Below, in pieces: positions 41,868 through 50,882 of a DNA stretch of 64,000 bases. Source of the DNA: Aerococcus loyolae. Lineage in GTDB: Bacteria; Bacillota; Bacilli; Lactobacillales; Aerococcaceae. The translations under genes and the position numbers were made by a program. Where the stretch lies: positions 310,001-374,000 of the forward strand of contig NZ_CP126958.1 of assembly GCF_002871915.2 (NCBI RefSeq). The letters are read 5' to 3'. Below the pieces are notes generated by a model that saw only the letters and a program-made list of their open reading frames with translations, ran no database searches and had not been told where the DNA came from. Numbering within the stretch: the stretch's first letter is position 1; every line of letters begins with the position of its first letter.

Positions 41868-43415
41868 TTAATCTTTATTCATAGAGTGGATATATTTTTT
41901 ACTAGTGGCTAAATCGTCTTCATCTAACAAGATTTTTATGGTATCTAGGGCTTGGAGTGTGGTATCACCATGTGGGGTGATACTTTGACCTTTGCGTTCA
42001 ATATTTAAGAGCAGGGCGCTTGGAGGAAAGGCTAAGTCTTTAACGGCTAGCTGGTTAAATTGGGAGAGAACACTCACTTGGTAAGTGAGGCTAATTTTTT
42101 TCTTGGTGAGCTTTGCCGCTGATTTGTCTTGCATCCGTTCATAGAGACTTTCGTAAATAGGCGCCAGGCCCAGTCTTTCGCAGATGACATAGGCAAGGGC
42201 AGCCACGATGGCCAAGGGCAGCAAATTGTTAAGGTTACCCACCATTTCCACTACGAGAATGATAGAAGTTAATGGCGACCGTACCACAGCCGTTAGAACT
42301 CCAACCATGCCTAAAACCATGAAATTAGTTAATAAGGCTGAATCAATAGGAAGAAAAAGTTGAATAAGCATAAAAACGCTGGCTCCACTGAGACAACCGA
42401 TGGCTAAGGTGGGAAGAAAAATCCCACCAGGGACCCCCGTGCTATAGCAAAAAGCGGTGAAAAAAATCTTAGCAAAGAGAATGATTAGGAGGAGCTTGAG
42501 GGAAAAGGGATGGGCGATAAAGTCAAAAACCAGTTCATGCCCTGATCCGGTGATCCAAGAAAAACCATAGGAAACAAAAGCAGCCAATAGAAAACCGGCC
42601 ATTACCCGGTGAATTATTTTTGGAAAAAATTTTTGCATGGTGGTTTGCAAGGCTAAAAGTGACTTAGAAAAGCAATAGCCGATAAGAGCAGAGGCTATCC
42701 CCAAAAAGATAAGAGCAAAATAAAGTTTTAAGGGAAAGTTTTCTGGTGTTTTTAGGGCAAAGGAGGGTTGTAAGCCAAATAGCGATTTAGAGATCAAGTC
42801 AGCGAGGATGGCTGAAATCAGGGCGGGAATTAAGATAAAGGAAGAAATACTCTTATGAATCTCTTCTAATACAAATAAACTCGCCGCAATTGGAGCATTA
42901 AAGGCAGCTGCTAAACCGGCAGCGGCTCCAGCGGTAATTAAGAGGCGAGTGTCTTCAGGACTAGTCTGGCGTTTTTTACTGTAACCCTTAGCCACAGCCG
43001 CTCCGATTTGAATCGAAGGGCCCTCACGTCCTAAAGACATCCCGCTAATGATGGCAAAAAGTCCCCCTACAAATTTTGATAATAATAAGGAAAGAACCGG
43101 CATATTAAATTGTCCCAGTAATTCTCCCGTCACCTGAGGGATGCCACTGCCTCCAGAGAGAGGAGACCTTTTTAATAAGTAGCCGGTAAGCCAAGCCATC
43201 AGAATGACCGTAACGATAGTTATAGCGATAAAGCTTAAATGATTTTGGCTAAAGAGCCAAGTGTGCCACTGAGAAGCATAGCCTAATAAATAACGATAGA
43301 GGACTGCGAAGAATCCCGCTAAGGCGCCTACGGCAATGGCCTCAATGATAGAGAGGGCGTGTGACTTAGCCACTTCGGTCTGCATTTTATTGGCTTTAAA
43401 TGGACTTGTTTTCAC
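41868..43415 (-). CDS. clcA: ClC-family chloride channel / H+-Cl- antiporter with RCK C-terminal domain
   Basis: The 515-residue membrane protein has about 10-12 helices. ClC signature motifs are GSGIPQV near residue 92, GREGPSIQIGAAV near residue 125, with the gating glutamate, and GVPGGIFLPTLAIG near residue 330. A C-terminal TrkA_C/RCK-type domain of about 70 residues follows residue 440, suggesting ligand control. The start is GTG 43415 with AAGG upstream; an ATG at codon 11 is an alternative. It works in chloride or fluoride balance or acid resistance; the substrate is not decided. Confidence 0.92.
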   Translation of the reverse strand: MKTSPFKANKMQTEVAKSHALSIIEAIAVGALAGFFAVLYRYLLGYASQWHTWLFSQNHLSFIAITIVTVILMAWLTGYLLKRSPLSGGSGIPQVTGELLGQFNMPVLSLLLSKFVGGLFAIISGMSLGREGPSIQIGAAVAKGYSKKRQTSPEDTRLLITAGAAAGLAAAFNAPIAASLFVLEEIHKSISSFILIPALISAILADLISKSLFGLQPSFALKTPENFPLKLYFALIFLGIASALIGYCFSKSLLALQTTMQKFFPKIIHRVMAGFLLAAFVSYGFSWITGSGHELVFDFIAHPFSLKLLLIILFAKIFFTAFCYSTGVPGGIFLPTLAIGCLSGASVFMLIQLFLPIDSALLTNFMVLGMVGVLTAVVRSPLTSIILVVEMVGNLNNLLPLAIVAALAYVICERLGLAPIYESLYERMQDKSAAKLTKKKISLTYQVSVLSQFNQLAVKDLAFPPSALLLNIERKGQSITPHGDTTLQALDTIKILLDEDDLATSKKYIHSMNKD

Positions 43416-43627
43416 TTTTCAGCCTTCTTTCTAGAGAGTTAATCGTCTAAAACGATATCACTTCCATTATAGCAAGGCTGTCAAGACGATAAGGAAAATT
43501 TCATTTAGACCTATTCAGAGCGATTGAGGAAAAGTCAGGCTAATTCTAAATAAAATGAGGAAAAGCCCTGGATTGCATCGGTCTATTTCGCAAAAAAGAC
43601 AGGAAATGTTTCAATATTACAAAGTAT

Positions 43628-43644
43628 ATTACAGAAATATTACA
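43628..43644 (-). promoter_or_regulatory. WalR box 1 upstream of the LysM-CHAP gene
   Basis: ATTACA-N5-ATTACA, the complement of TGTAAT-N5-TGTAAT, fits the WalR consensus TGTWAH-N5-TGTWAH exactly. A third ATTACA lies at 43616-43621, six bases away. It lies about 190 bp upstream of the -10 and is on the opposite strand to the gene. Confidence 0.65.
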
Positions 43645-43796
43645 GAGGTGGTGAATAATTTCTCTCTAAAATTGACTTAAAGAAAAAAGTACCCCAGGAA
43701 AGGGGCCATAGCAATATTTAATAATTCTTTAAAAAGATATGGCTTATAAAAGATAAGCTTTTAAATTTTCACTAAGAAGGCAAAAATGAAATAATT

Positions 43797-43813
43797 TGTA
43801 ATCGACTTGTTAC
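43797..43813 (+). promoter_or_regulatory. WalR box 2, next to the LysM-CHAP promoter
   Basis: TGTAAT-CGACT-TGTTAC fits TGTWAH-N5-TGTWAH exactly. It ends 21 bp before TATAAT 43835-43840, covering the -35 region, which lacks a good hexamer. This is the position expected for activation by WalR. Confidence 0.75.
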
Positions 43814-43834
43814 CCAAAAAAATTCCCCAGCATA

Positions 43835-43840
43835 TATAAT
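43835..43840 (+). promoter_or_regulatory. -10 element of the LysM-CHAP gene
   Basis: TATAAT lies 62 bp before the ATG. No TTGACA-like -35 is present at 16-19 bp, consistent with an activator-dependent promoter. The rest of the 43416-43901 gap is AT-rich and shows no gene. Confidence 0.6.
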
Positions 43841-43901
43841 AGATATTGTGAATAAATAGATTTTAATAAATTTTAAAAATTTCTGGGGGTAAAACAGAAT
43901 T

Positions 43902-45410
43902 ATGAAAAAGACAAAGAAAATCATGTTAGGAACATCTGTACTGACTTCAGCGGCCTTGGCAGCTGTTATCGCACCAAATGTTGATGCGGCTGAATATACC
44001 ATTAAGGTAGGGGACACTCTATCTGAATTAGCGCTTCAGTTTAATACCACTATTGAAGAATTACGTGACGGTAACAACATTGAAGATGTGAACCTTATCT
44101 TCGCTGGGGAAACCTTAGACGTTCCTTCTGCAGAAACACCTCAAGCTTCTAATAAAAAAGAAGTTAAAGGAAACAAAGAAGTTAAAGCTGAAAAACCAGC
44201 ACCAGCAGCAAAAACCACTACTAGCCAAGCAGTAGATGCTAATGGCGTTTATACTGTTGTCGCTGGAGACACTTTAAACAAGATTGCTGCTGAGTTTAAC
44301 ACCACTGCTCAAGCCATTCGTGACTTGAACGGCTTACAAGGGGACTTAATCTTAATTGGTCAACAATTACAAGTGAAAGTGGCTTTACAAGAAAGCCCAG
44401 CGCCAGTTGCTGAATACCAAGCAGCTCCTCAAGACCAAGTGGTTGAAGAAAAAATCGCTTATGAACTTCCTGAAGTGACTGCTAATGAAGGTCACGTAGA
44501 AGAAAGCGCAAGCCCAGTTGAAGCACCAGCAACTCCAGAAGTGGCAGAAGCTCAAGTTACTCCTAAAACAGAAGTTGTTGAAGCAGAAGTAGCTAGCCCA
44601 GCTCCAGCCAAAGAAGTAAAAGTTGAAGAAGTTGTAGTTAATGAAGCTGCTCAAGCAAAAGAAGCTGCTCAAGCAAAAGAAGCTGCTGAAAAAGCTCAGG
44701 CAGAACAAGCTCAAGCCCAAGCTGCTAAGGAAGCTCAAGCGCAAAAGGCTGCTCAAGCTCAAGCAGAACAAGCTGCTAAAGAAGCTGAAGCCCAAAAAGC
44801 TGCCCAAGCTGCTAAGGAAGCCGAAGCGCAAAAGGCTGCTCAAGCCCAAGCAGAACAAGCTGCCAAGGAAGCCGAAGCTCAAAGAGCTGCCCAAGCTGCT
44901 AAGGAAGCTGAAGCACAACAGGCAGCCCAAGCTGCTAAACAAGCTGAAATTGAAAAATCTCAATTACAAGCACAAACTTACCAAGCAGCCAACACCCAAG
45001 TTCAAGCCCAACCAGTAAGCACAAACAATGCGACTGTCTTATCTGCTTACGATGGGAGTGTTGACCCACGTGGATTAGCTCCAGCAGGACAATGTACTTA
45101 TTATGTCATTAACCGCCTACATGCCTTAGGGAAACCAGTTCCTGGTCCTATGGGTAATGCTAACCAATGGGCATATACTGCAAGTAGTCATGGTATCCCA
45201 GTATCAAATACACCAACCGTCGGCTCTGTGGTTTCCTTCCCAGCCGGTGTTGCAGGTGCCTCTGGTTATGGCCACGTTGCCTTTGTTGAAGGGGTTAACC
45301 CAGATGGCTCCATCCGTATTTCAGAAATGAACTTCGGTGGTTCACCAAACGTGACTTACCGTACTGTTGATGCTGGTTCTGCAGCAGCCTCATCCTACAT
45401 CCATTTCTAA
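43902..45410 (+). CDS. Secreted LysM-CHAP peptidoglycan hydrolase
   Basis: The 502-residue precursor has a signal peptide (KKTKK head, hydrophobic core, cleavage near VDA-AE at 28). LysM domain 1 covers about residues 31-75 (YTIKVGDTLSELALQFN), and LysM 2 about 116-160 (YTVVAGDTLNKIAAEFN). A long linker rich in Ala, Gln, Glu and Lys with tandem AQAKEA/AAKEAEAQ units spans about 245-355. The CHAP domain covers about 385-502 with catalytic cysteine in GQCTYYVINRLH and histidine in YGHVAFVEGVN. It binds and cuts peptidoglycan outside the cell. GGGGGT upstream is the probable ribosome site. Two WalR boxes precede it. Confidence 0.94.
   Translation: MKKTKKIMLGTSVLTSAALAAVIAPNVDAAEYTIKVGDTLSELALQFNTTIEELRDGNNIEDVNLIFAGETLDVPSAETPQASNKKEVKGNKEVKAEKPAPAAKTTTSQAVDANGVYTVVAGDTLNKIAAEFNTTAQAIRDLNGLQGDLILIGQQLQVKVALQESPAPVAEYQAAPQDQVVEEKIAYELPEVTANEGHVEESASPVEAPATPEVAEAQVTPKTEVVEAEVASPAPAKEVKVEEVVVNEAAQAKEAAQAKEAAEKAQAEQAQAQAAKEAQAQKAAQAQAEQAAKEAEAQKAAQAAKEAEAQKAAQAQAEQAAKEAEAQRAAQAAKEAEAQQAAQAAKQAEIEKSQLQAQTYQAANTQVQAQPVSTNNATVLSAYDGSVDPRGLAPAGQCTYYVINRLHALGKPVPGPMGNANQWAYTASSHGIPVSNTPTVGSVVSFPAGVAGASGYGHVAFVEGVNPDGSIRISEMNFGGSPNVTYRTVDAGSAAASSYIHF
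44640..44955 (+). repeat. Ala/Gln/Glu/Lys tandem repeat in the LysM-CHAP linker
   Basis: About ten degenerate units of the type GCTGCTAAGGAAGCTGAAGC encode AAKEAEAQ-like blocks. The DNA identity between units is high enough for recombination or slippage. The protein segment is probably a long helix or wall-spanning spacer. Confidence 0.8.
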
Positions 45411-45423
45411 TAAATTAAGTAAT

Positions 45424-45456
45424 AAAAAACGAGTGTTTACCCCACTCGTTTTTTAT
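45424..45456 (+). terminator. Terminator of the LysM-CHAP gene
   Basis: AAAAAACGAGTG (45424-45435) pairs perfectly with CACTCGTTTTTT (45443-45454) with a 7-nt loop. Confidence 0.93.
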
Positions 45457-45488
45457 TTAGTCAATTTTTATGGTAGAAACATGATTAT

Positions 45489-45524
45489 AAGCGAGCTTTT
45501 GGCATCACCAAGACTCGCTTTTTT
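45489..45524 (+). terminator. Second terminator between the LysM-CHAP gene and walR
   Basis: AAGCGAG (45489-45495) pairs with CTCGCTT (45514-45520), with an inner TTGG/CCAA pair, followed by TTTT. Tandem terminators insulate walR from the gene before it. Confidence 0.75.
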
Positions 45525-45566
45525 GCTTAAAAGTCTTGTAGGAAGTCAGAAATAAAAGGGCTGGCA

Positions 45567-45595
45567 TTGGTTTTTCGCCCTTTTCACGGTATAAT
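45567..45595 (+). promoter_or_regulatory. Candidate promoter of the wal operon
   Basis: TTGGTT (45567-45572) and TATAAT (45590-45595) are spaced by 17 bp. It would give a leader of about 290 nt before walR. Confidence 0.6.
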
Positions 45596-45599
45596 GTAT

Positions 45600-45892
45600 A
45601 AATTAGAGAGTATTCTATTGACAATTCTTTGTCGACCCTGACGCAGGGGTTGGCTAAGAATGGAGGAAATAGAAAAATTTAGATGGAAAATTGAAGTTCT
45701 TAAACTAAAACGTGTTCCGGTCATAGGGCGAAGGTCTACTCCAATAGCTGATAAGGCTCAGGGAGTTGGGTTCGAAGAGCTAGCCTTGAAGTCACTTTAG
45801 AAAATTCCAAGGCACAGGCAGGCTAGGCTGATGGATTTTCTTCTAGCAATTTCGTCCTCTGCTGTAACTGTTACACTTAAGGAGTTTTAATA
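45600..45892 (+). other. Long walR 5' leader, unassigned
   Basis: This stretch between promoter and walR holds no recognised riboswitch. It has small stems (ACCCTGACGCAGGGGT near 45635-45650; AAGGCT with AGCCTT near 45750-45787). A 46-codon open frame runs from ATG 45660 to TAG 45800 but has no ribosome site in front. Function unknown. Confidence 0.35.
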
Positions 45893-46600
45893 ATGAAAAA
45901 AATTTTAGTCGTTGATGATGAAAAACCAATTTCAGATATCATTACCTTCAACCTTCAAAAGGAAGGTTATGATACCCTGGCAGCTTTTGATGGGGAAGAA
46001 GCCTTAGAAAGTTTTGCCAGCTACCAACCTGACCTTATTGTTTTGGACTTAATGTTGCCTAAAAAAGACGGCTTGGAAGTGTGTCGTGAAATCCGTAAGA
46101 CCAGCAGTGTTCCTATCATTATGCTGACTGCTAAGGGTGAAGAAATTGACAAGGTGCTCGGCTTGGAAATGGGAGCCGATGACTATGTGACCAAGCCCTT
46201 TTCCAACCGGGAACTTTCAGCTCGGATTAAGGCCAACCTCCGCCGGTCCCAGGTTAACGTTGAGGCTGCAGAAGAAAAAGAAGAAAGTAATGAATTAAAT
46301 GTTGGTAACCTAACCATACATGAAGATGCCTACTATGTGTCTAAGAATGGTAAGGAAGTTGATCTGACCCACCGTGAGTTTGAGCTTCTCCATTACTTAT
46401 CCAAGCACTTAGGCCAAGTGATGACCCGGGAACACCTCTTGCAGACGGTATGGGGCTATGACTATTTTGGCGATGTTCGAACCGTGGACGTGACCGTACG
46501 TCGTCTACGTGAAAAGATCGAAGACACCCCTAGCCATCCGAAATTACTCATGACCCGCCGTGGTGTGGGGTATTATCTCCAAGATAATGACCAGGAGTAG
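45893..46600 (+). CDS. walR: Response regulator WalR
   Basis: WalR is the essential OmpR-type regulator of cell-wall metabolism in low-GC Gram-positives. The 235-residue protein has the receiver domain with acidic D8-D9, phosphoacceptor D52 in LIVLDLMLP, and lysine in [10 protein letters not shown] near residue 101. The DNA-binding winged helix ends [38 protein letters not shown] precedes ATG 45893. It heads the walRK-yycHI operon; boxes matching its consensus lie upstream of the preceding gene. Confidence 0.97.
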   Translation: MKKILVVDDEKPISDIITFNLQKEGYDTLAAFDGEEALESFASYQPDLIVLDLMLPKKDGLEVCREIRKTSSVPIIMLTAKGEEIDKVLGLEMGADDYVTKPFSNRELSARIKANLRRSQVNVEAAEEKEESNELNVGNLTIHEDAYYVSKNGKEVDLTHREFELLHYLSKHLGQVMTREHLLQTVWGYDYFGDVRTVDVTVRRLREKIEDTPSHPKLLMTRRGVGYYLQDNDQE

Positions 46601-46606
46601 GAAGCA

Positions 46607-48478
46607 ATGAAGGAAAAACAAGAAAAATCGAAAATTTCCTTTCTTAATTCGATTCATTTAAAGATTCCTTTGGTCATTATCTTGCTCTTGTTACTTGGTT
46701 TGCAATTTGCCGGGGCTTATTTTATCCAACAATTGGAACAGGAAATGATGCGCAGCTTTGATGATCAAATGAATGTGCAAATTGGCTTTCTGGAGGATAG
46801 TGTTCGCCCCATTATTCAAAATGAAGATAATAAGACGAGTGACCAACAGGCGCAATTAATTAATTCATTGCGTCGTTTTAATGTTAGCAATGTTTTGGAA
46901 ACCTTGGTGGTTGATGATAAGGGACAGATTCTCGCCTCAAGTAACCCCAGCAACCAGGCCAATGTGGGCCAACAAACGACTGATAACATGATCCGTACAG
47001 TTCTCTATAATAACACTAGCCTAAGTAAGGAAATGTATGACAATGAAGAGAATTTGCGAATTAAACAATATGTTGTCCCTATTTTTTCTTCAGATAATTC
47101 CGGTCTATTGATCGGGGTTTTAAGTGTGACAGTCAATATTGAAAGTGTCTACAACCAAGTGCAAAATACTGGGCTGATTTATATCACTTCATCGGGCTTG
47201 GCCTTGGTCTTTTCTATCTTATTGGCAGTCTTAATCTCTAGAGGGATTACCGGCCCAGTCCAAGAAATGACCAATCAAATTGAAAAGATTGCCGATGGAA
47301 ATTATAGTGACCAGGTTAAGGTCTATAGTAATGATGAGATGGGCGTCTTAGCCCAGTCGATTAACTATCTATCGGTTCGAGTGCGCGAAGCCCAAGAATC
47401 CACGGAATCTGAACGCCAACGGCTGGATTCAGTCTTAAAACATATGACCGATGGGGTGATTGCTACTGACCGCCGCAGTCGGGTCATGATTACCAATAAT
47501 CGGGCCTGTGAATTAATTGGCAAAAAAGAAGCTGAAATTATGGGACATTCCATTATGGAAGTGCTCAATTTAAGGGATAAATATACTTTCCGTGAGTTAT
47601 TGAATAGTGAAAGTGATATTTTAATGCATTTTACTTCTGATGATGGCCAAGAATCCATTATTAAGGGTGAGTTATCTGTCATCCAAAGGGAATCTGGCTA
47701 TGTCAGTGGTCTAGTCTGGGTCTTAACTGATGTGACTGAGCATGAAAAAATAGAACGTGACCGCCGCCAATTTGTCTCAAATGTTTCTCATGAATTGCGG
47801 ACGCCCTTGACCAGTGTCAGGTCCTATAGTGAAGCCCTGGCTGATGGCGCCATTAAGGATTCTGAATTAGCGGTAGAATTCCTCGGTGTCATTCAAAGGG
47901 AAACGGACCGCATGATTCGAATGATTAGTGACCTCTTGAACCTTTCTCGGATGGACTCTAACCGCCAGGAAATGAACCTGGAGTTGATCGATTTCCAAGG
48001 TTTAGTCAACCATATCTTGGATCGCTTCGATATGATGATTCAATCAGAGGATTATGTCAATGAAGAATATCATATCCAACGCGAATTAACCAAGTCACCG
48101 ATCTGGGTGGAGGCTGACCAAGACCGCCTCACACAAGTAATTGATAATATCTTAAACAATGCCATCAAGTATTCACCAGATGGGGGGACGATTACGGTCC
48201 GTCTTATGACCACTCATAATGAGGCGATATTAAGTGTTCAAGACCAAGGACTAGGTATTCCACAAAAAGCTCTTGGACACGTTTTTGACCGTTTCTATCG
48301 GGTAGACAAGGCTCGTTCCCGCCAACAAGGTGGCTCGGGTCTAGGTTTAGCCATCGCTAAGGAAGTTGTGGAATTACATCACGGAAAAATTTGGGCCAAT
48401 AGTATTGAGAATAAGGGATCAACCTTCTTTATTTCTCTGCCCTTTGAACCTGATATGGGGGAGGATGATTGGGAATAA
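46607..48478 (+). CDS. walK: Sensor histidine kinase WalK
   Basis: The 623-residue protein has TM1 near residues 19-40, an extracellular Cache-like domain to about 190, and TM2 near 192-214. HAMP, PAS (VLKHMTDGVIATDRRSRVMITN) and HisKA follow, with the phosphohistidine in FVSNVSHELRTPLTSVRSYSEA near residue 393. The ATPase domain has NNAIKYSPDGG and GSGLGLAIAKEV. Having two TMs and an extracellular domain, it is of the Bacillus/Enterococcus type rather than the streptococcal single-TM type. It starts 6 bp after walR and overlaps yycH. Confidence 0.97.
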   Translation: MKEKQEKSKISFLNSIHLKIPLVIILLLLLGLQFAGAYFIQQLEQEMMRSFDDQMNVQIGFLEDSVRPIIQNEDNKTSDQQAQLINSLRRFNVSNVLETLVVDDKGQILASSNPSNQANVGQQTTDNMIRTVLYNNTSLSKEMYDNEENLRIKQYVVPIFSSDNSGLLIGVLSVTVNIESVYNQVQNTGLIYITSSGLALVFSILLAVLISRGITGPVQEMTNQIEKIADGNYSDQVKVYSNDEMGVLAQSINYLSVRVREAQESTESERQRLDSVLKHMTDGVIATDRRSRVMITNNRACELIGKKEAEIMGHSIMEVLNLRDKYTFRELLNSESDILMHFTSDDGQESIIKGELSVIQRESGYVSGLVWVLTDVTEHEKIERDRRQFVSNVSHELRTPLTSVRSYSEALADGAIKDSELAVEFLGVIQRETDRMIRMISDLLNLSRMDSNRQEMNLELIDFQGLVNHILDRFDMMIQSEDYVNEEYHIQRELTKSPIWVEADQDRLTQVIDNILNNAIKYSPDGGTITVRLMTTHNEAILSVQDQGLGIPQKALGHVFDRFYRVDKARSRQQGGSGLGLAIAKEVVELHHGKIWANSIENKGSTFFISLPFEPDMGEDDWE

Positions 48479-49953
48479 TGCGAAAATTTTGGACAAACTT
48501 GCCTCATTTTCTATTAACCTTTTTAGTCTTACTCAGTATCTTTTTCTCCCTTAATATTATTGGCCCTTTCACTAACTTATCTAGTAATTGGTCAGGGGAT
48601 GAGGGAATGGAAGCGAAAACCACTGCCCTTACCCCGACTCAAATAGCTAATCCGGGGGACAAGACGCCACTCTTAAAAGTATTCCGGCCTGTTTCTTTGG
48701 TCTACACTGATGGAGATGGCTTTTGGCAAAGCCGGGAAGCTAATTTGTTAACTCACTTTAATGAGAAGATGACCCAGTTAAAAGTGGATAAGCTTGACTT
48801 GGAAAGTCTCAAGAAAGAATCATTGGCTGACTATATCCAAGAAAGTCATAATAAGGAAATGATCGAGCTGGAGTACGCGGATCAAATCCCTCTCCAACTC
48901 TTAGGCTTGACCAGTGATGACATTAGTGGCGAATTAGGACAAATTCCCATCAATCTTATCTCCTATCCCCGGGATAGCCGAATTCTTTACTTGATTGACC
49001 GGGAAGAGGGCCTAGTCTATAGTCTGCCTTTAAAAGCGCCGGCTAACTTTGATGACTTAAAGACCAGTATCGATGAGAATAAGAGTGGTTTTAAGGCAGT
49101 TAAGCGGGTTGATTTGAAAACCCCTTACCACTACTTGCTCGATGACAAGGTTGAGGTTAAGGCCTTATCCTATATTTTGGAACGTCAATCCAATGCGGCC
49201 TACTTGCAGCTCTTATTTAACCTCCCTGACCAAGTCAATGACTATAGTGACGTTGAGTCTGCTCGCTACTATACCGAAAACAAGGGCTTAGTAATTAATA
49301 ATAGTAATTTTGAAATTTTATTCAACCAAACCGTTGATTACGAGCTTAATACTGATCCCTTGTCGGTCATCTTACAAGCTTACAATGACCTCCAACGCAT
49401 CCAGGCCAATAATGATAATTGGATCTATAGCCAATATAACCATAAAGAAAAGAATGTCACCTTTAGAAAAGTCGTTGGCGGCATCCCTATTTATGGGTCT
49501 AATTTTGTTTCACGGATCCGAATTGGTTTTCCTAAGGACCATACCCTGCAAGCTAAATTTTCAGCCCTCAATATTCAAACGCCCTTGAATGATTTGACGG
49601 AAAATTTTGAAATGCAACCGGCTACCAGTATTATGAAATTGCTTGAAGTCAACCATATTAGTAGTAAGGATATTGATTCGATAAATATCGGCTATTATTG
49701 GGTACCTAGTTCCAAATCCAATCGTTTAATTTCCTTGGTGCCTTGTTGGATGATTGAAAAAGATGGGACCTACTTTATGCTAGATGAACTGGTCGATATG
49801 ACTAAAAATGAGGCTTATGTGACGCGAAATACGGCAAACGACGTTCCGGTCTATATCAAACACAATCGCAGCGACCAGGAGGCTCAACCAGCAGAAGTGG
49901 ATAGTAATAACGAAGAAGTCTTTAAAGAAATGAACCAGGCTCAGAGCCGTTAG
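48478..49953 (+). CDS. yycH: WalK regulator YycH
   Basis: YycH is a membrane-anchored extracytoplasmic protein that with YycI modulates WalK. The 491-residue protein has one N-terminal TM (LPHFLLTFLVLLSIFFSLNII). The rest is outside, with family features such as ISYPRDSRILYLIDREEGLVYSLPLKAP near residue 165 and GGIPIYGSNFVSRIRIGFP in the second half. The start is ambiguous: ATG 48478 overlaps the walK stop, while TTG 48469 is closer to GGGGGAGG. I use the ATG. Sequence conservation in this family is low; the assignment rests on synteny as well. Confidence 0.9.
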   Translation: MRKFWTNLPHFLLTFLVLLSIFFSLNIIGPFTNLSSNWSGDEGMEAKTTALTPTQIANPGDKTPLLKVFRPVSLVYTDGDGFWQSREANLLTHFNEKMTQLKVDKLDLESLKKESLADYIQESHNKEMIELEYADQIPLQLLGLTSDDISGELGQIPINLISYPRDSRILYLIDREEGLVYSLPLKAPANFDDLKTSIDENKSGFKAVKRVDLKTPYHYLLDDKVEVKALSYILERQSNAAYLQLLFNLPDQVNDYSDVESARYYTENKGLVINNSNFEILFNQTVDYELNTDPLSVILQAYNDLQRIQANNDNWIYSQYNHKEKNVTFRKVVGGIPIYGSNFVSRIRIGFPKDHTLQAKFSALNIQTPLNDLTENFEMQPATSIMKLLEVNHISSKDIDSINIGYYWVPSSKSNRLISLVPCWMIEKDGTYFMLDELVDMTKNEAYVTRNTANDVPVYIKHNRSDQEAQPAEVDSNNEEVFKEMNQAQSR

Positions 49954-49967
49954 AGGGAGGAAGTCTT

Positions 49968-50867
49968 ATGAATTTTCGTCAAATTGAAAATATATTAATT
50001 ATTGTCTTTCTCGCCTTAAATATCTTTCTGGCCTATATTCTTTTTGGAAAGAGTTTTATGGAGACGACTTCCATCCAGTCCAATATTAATATCCAACAGG
50101 AATTAAAGAATAATGAAGTCACCATGAACTTTAGCCCTTCTTCAGATGACGTCCAGTTGCCACTGATCGCAGGCAAACAAAGTCGCCTATCCACCGATGG
50201 AGGAGACCGGGCCAAGGAACAGAAGTTAGAGTGGCGGGATTCAACTGAGGAACTCTATGGGGAATTTAAAAATCCGATTAAACTACCGGCCCTAACGGAG
50301 AGCAATGTAGAAAACCCTACCCAGTTGTCCCCAGAGGCCTTAAAGCCGATCGAGGACTTGTTAGCTTCTGGAGCGATTGAGCATGGTCAAGAATATCACT
50401 TCTTGATCTATAACCGCCAACGCAAAATTATTTACTATGGGCAAAATACCTATGCCGACAAACTGGCCATGGATTCTAGTGCTGAATTACTCTTTCATTT
50501 AAATGATCAAAATGAAATCGTTTCCTATGAATTGAGCCATGTCCATGACGTGAGTCCGCAAGGGGAAGAACGTCCTTTGATCACCCAAAAGAATGCCATT
50601 GATAACTTATATCTCTATAATGAGATCCCTTCCAAGGCCAATATTTTGTCAGCCAATATTTGTTACCAGCAAACTTTATCTGTTGATGATATTATTGTTT
50701 TTAAACCGGTTTGGGCCATTATGATGCAGTTGGATGACCATACCACTAAAACTACCTTTGTTGATGCCATTAATGGGACGATCGTCCAAAATGCCCCCGC
50801 TTCTCAGCCAGTTAATCCCTCAAGTGATGGCGACAAGGCGGGGAGCCAAAATAGTCAAGCCGCCTAG
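49968..50867 (+). CDS. yycI: WalK regulator YycI
   Basis: The 299-residue protein has an N-terminal TM (ILIIVFLALNIFLAYILFG, residues 9-27) and a large extracellular YycI domain with paired beta repeats, ending in a Ser/Gln/Asn-rich low-complexity tail. It is the partner of YycH. GGGAGG precedes ATG 49968. The gap after yycH is 14 bp, so both are in one operon with walRK. Confidence 0.9.
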   Translation: MNFRQIENILIIVFLALNIFLAYILFGKSFMETTSIQSNINIQQELKNNEVTMNFSPSSDDVQLPLIAGKQSRLSTDGGDRAKEQKLEWRDSTEELYGEFKNPIKLPALTESNVENPTQLSPEALKPIEDLLASGAIEHGQEYHFLIYNRQRKIIYYGQNTYADKLAMDSSAELLFHLNDQNEIVSYELSHVHDVSPQGEERPLITQKNAIDNLYLYNEIPSKANILSANICYQQTLSVDDIIVFKPVWAIMMQLDDHTTKTTFVDAINGTIVQNAPASQPVNPSSDGDKAGSQNSQAA

Positions 50868-50882
50868 GAAGGAGATCAAACC

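Noticed and set aside
44640..44955. Possible CRISPR-like regular repeat
   Set aside because: Units are contiguous and coding, without spacers; no cas genes in the window.
44385..44963. 192-codon minus-strand frame opposite the LysM-CHAP gene
   Set aside because: Its Ser/Leu/Phe/Cys-rich product is the mirror of the Ala/Glu/Lys/Gln repeat on the other strand; no ribosome site or family resemblance.
44641..45018. 125-codon Lys/Leu-rich frame on the plus strand inside the LysM-CHAP gene
   Set aside because: An out-of-frame reading of the same tandem repeat.
45770..45790. GGGTTCGAA sequence resembling a tRNA T-loop
   Set aside because: Flanking bases do not pair as a T-stem and no D-arm, anticodon arm or acceptor stem can be drawn.
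45660..45800. 46-codon open frame in the walR leader
   Set aside because: No ribosome binding site before the ATG and no recognisable product; kept only as a remark.
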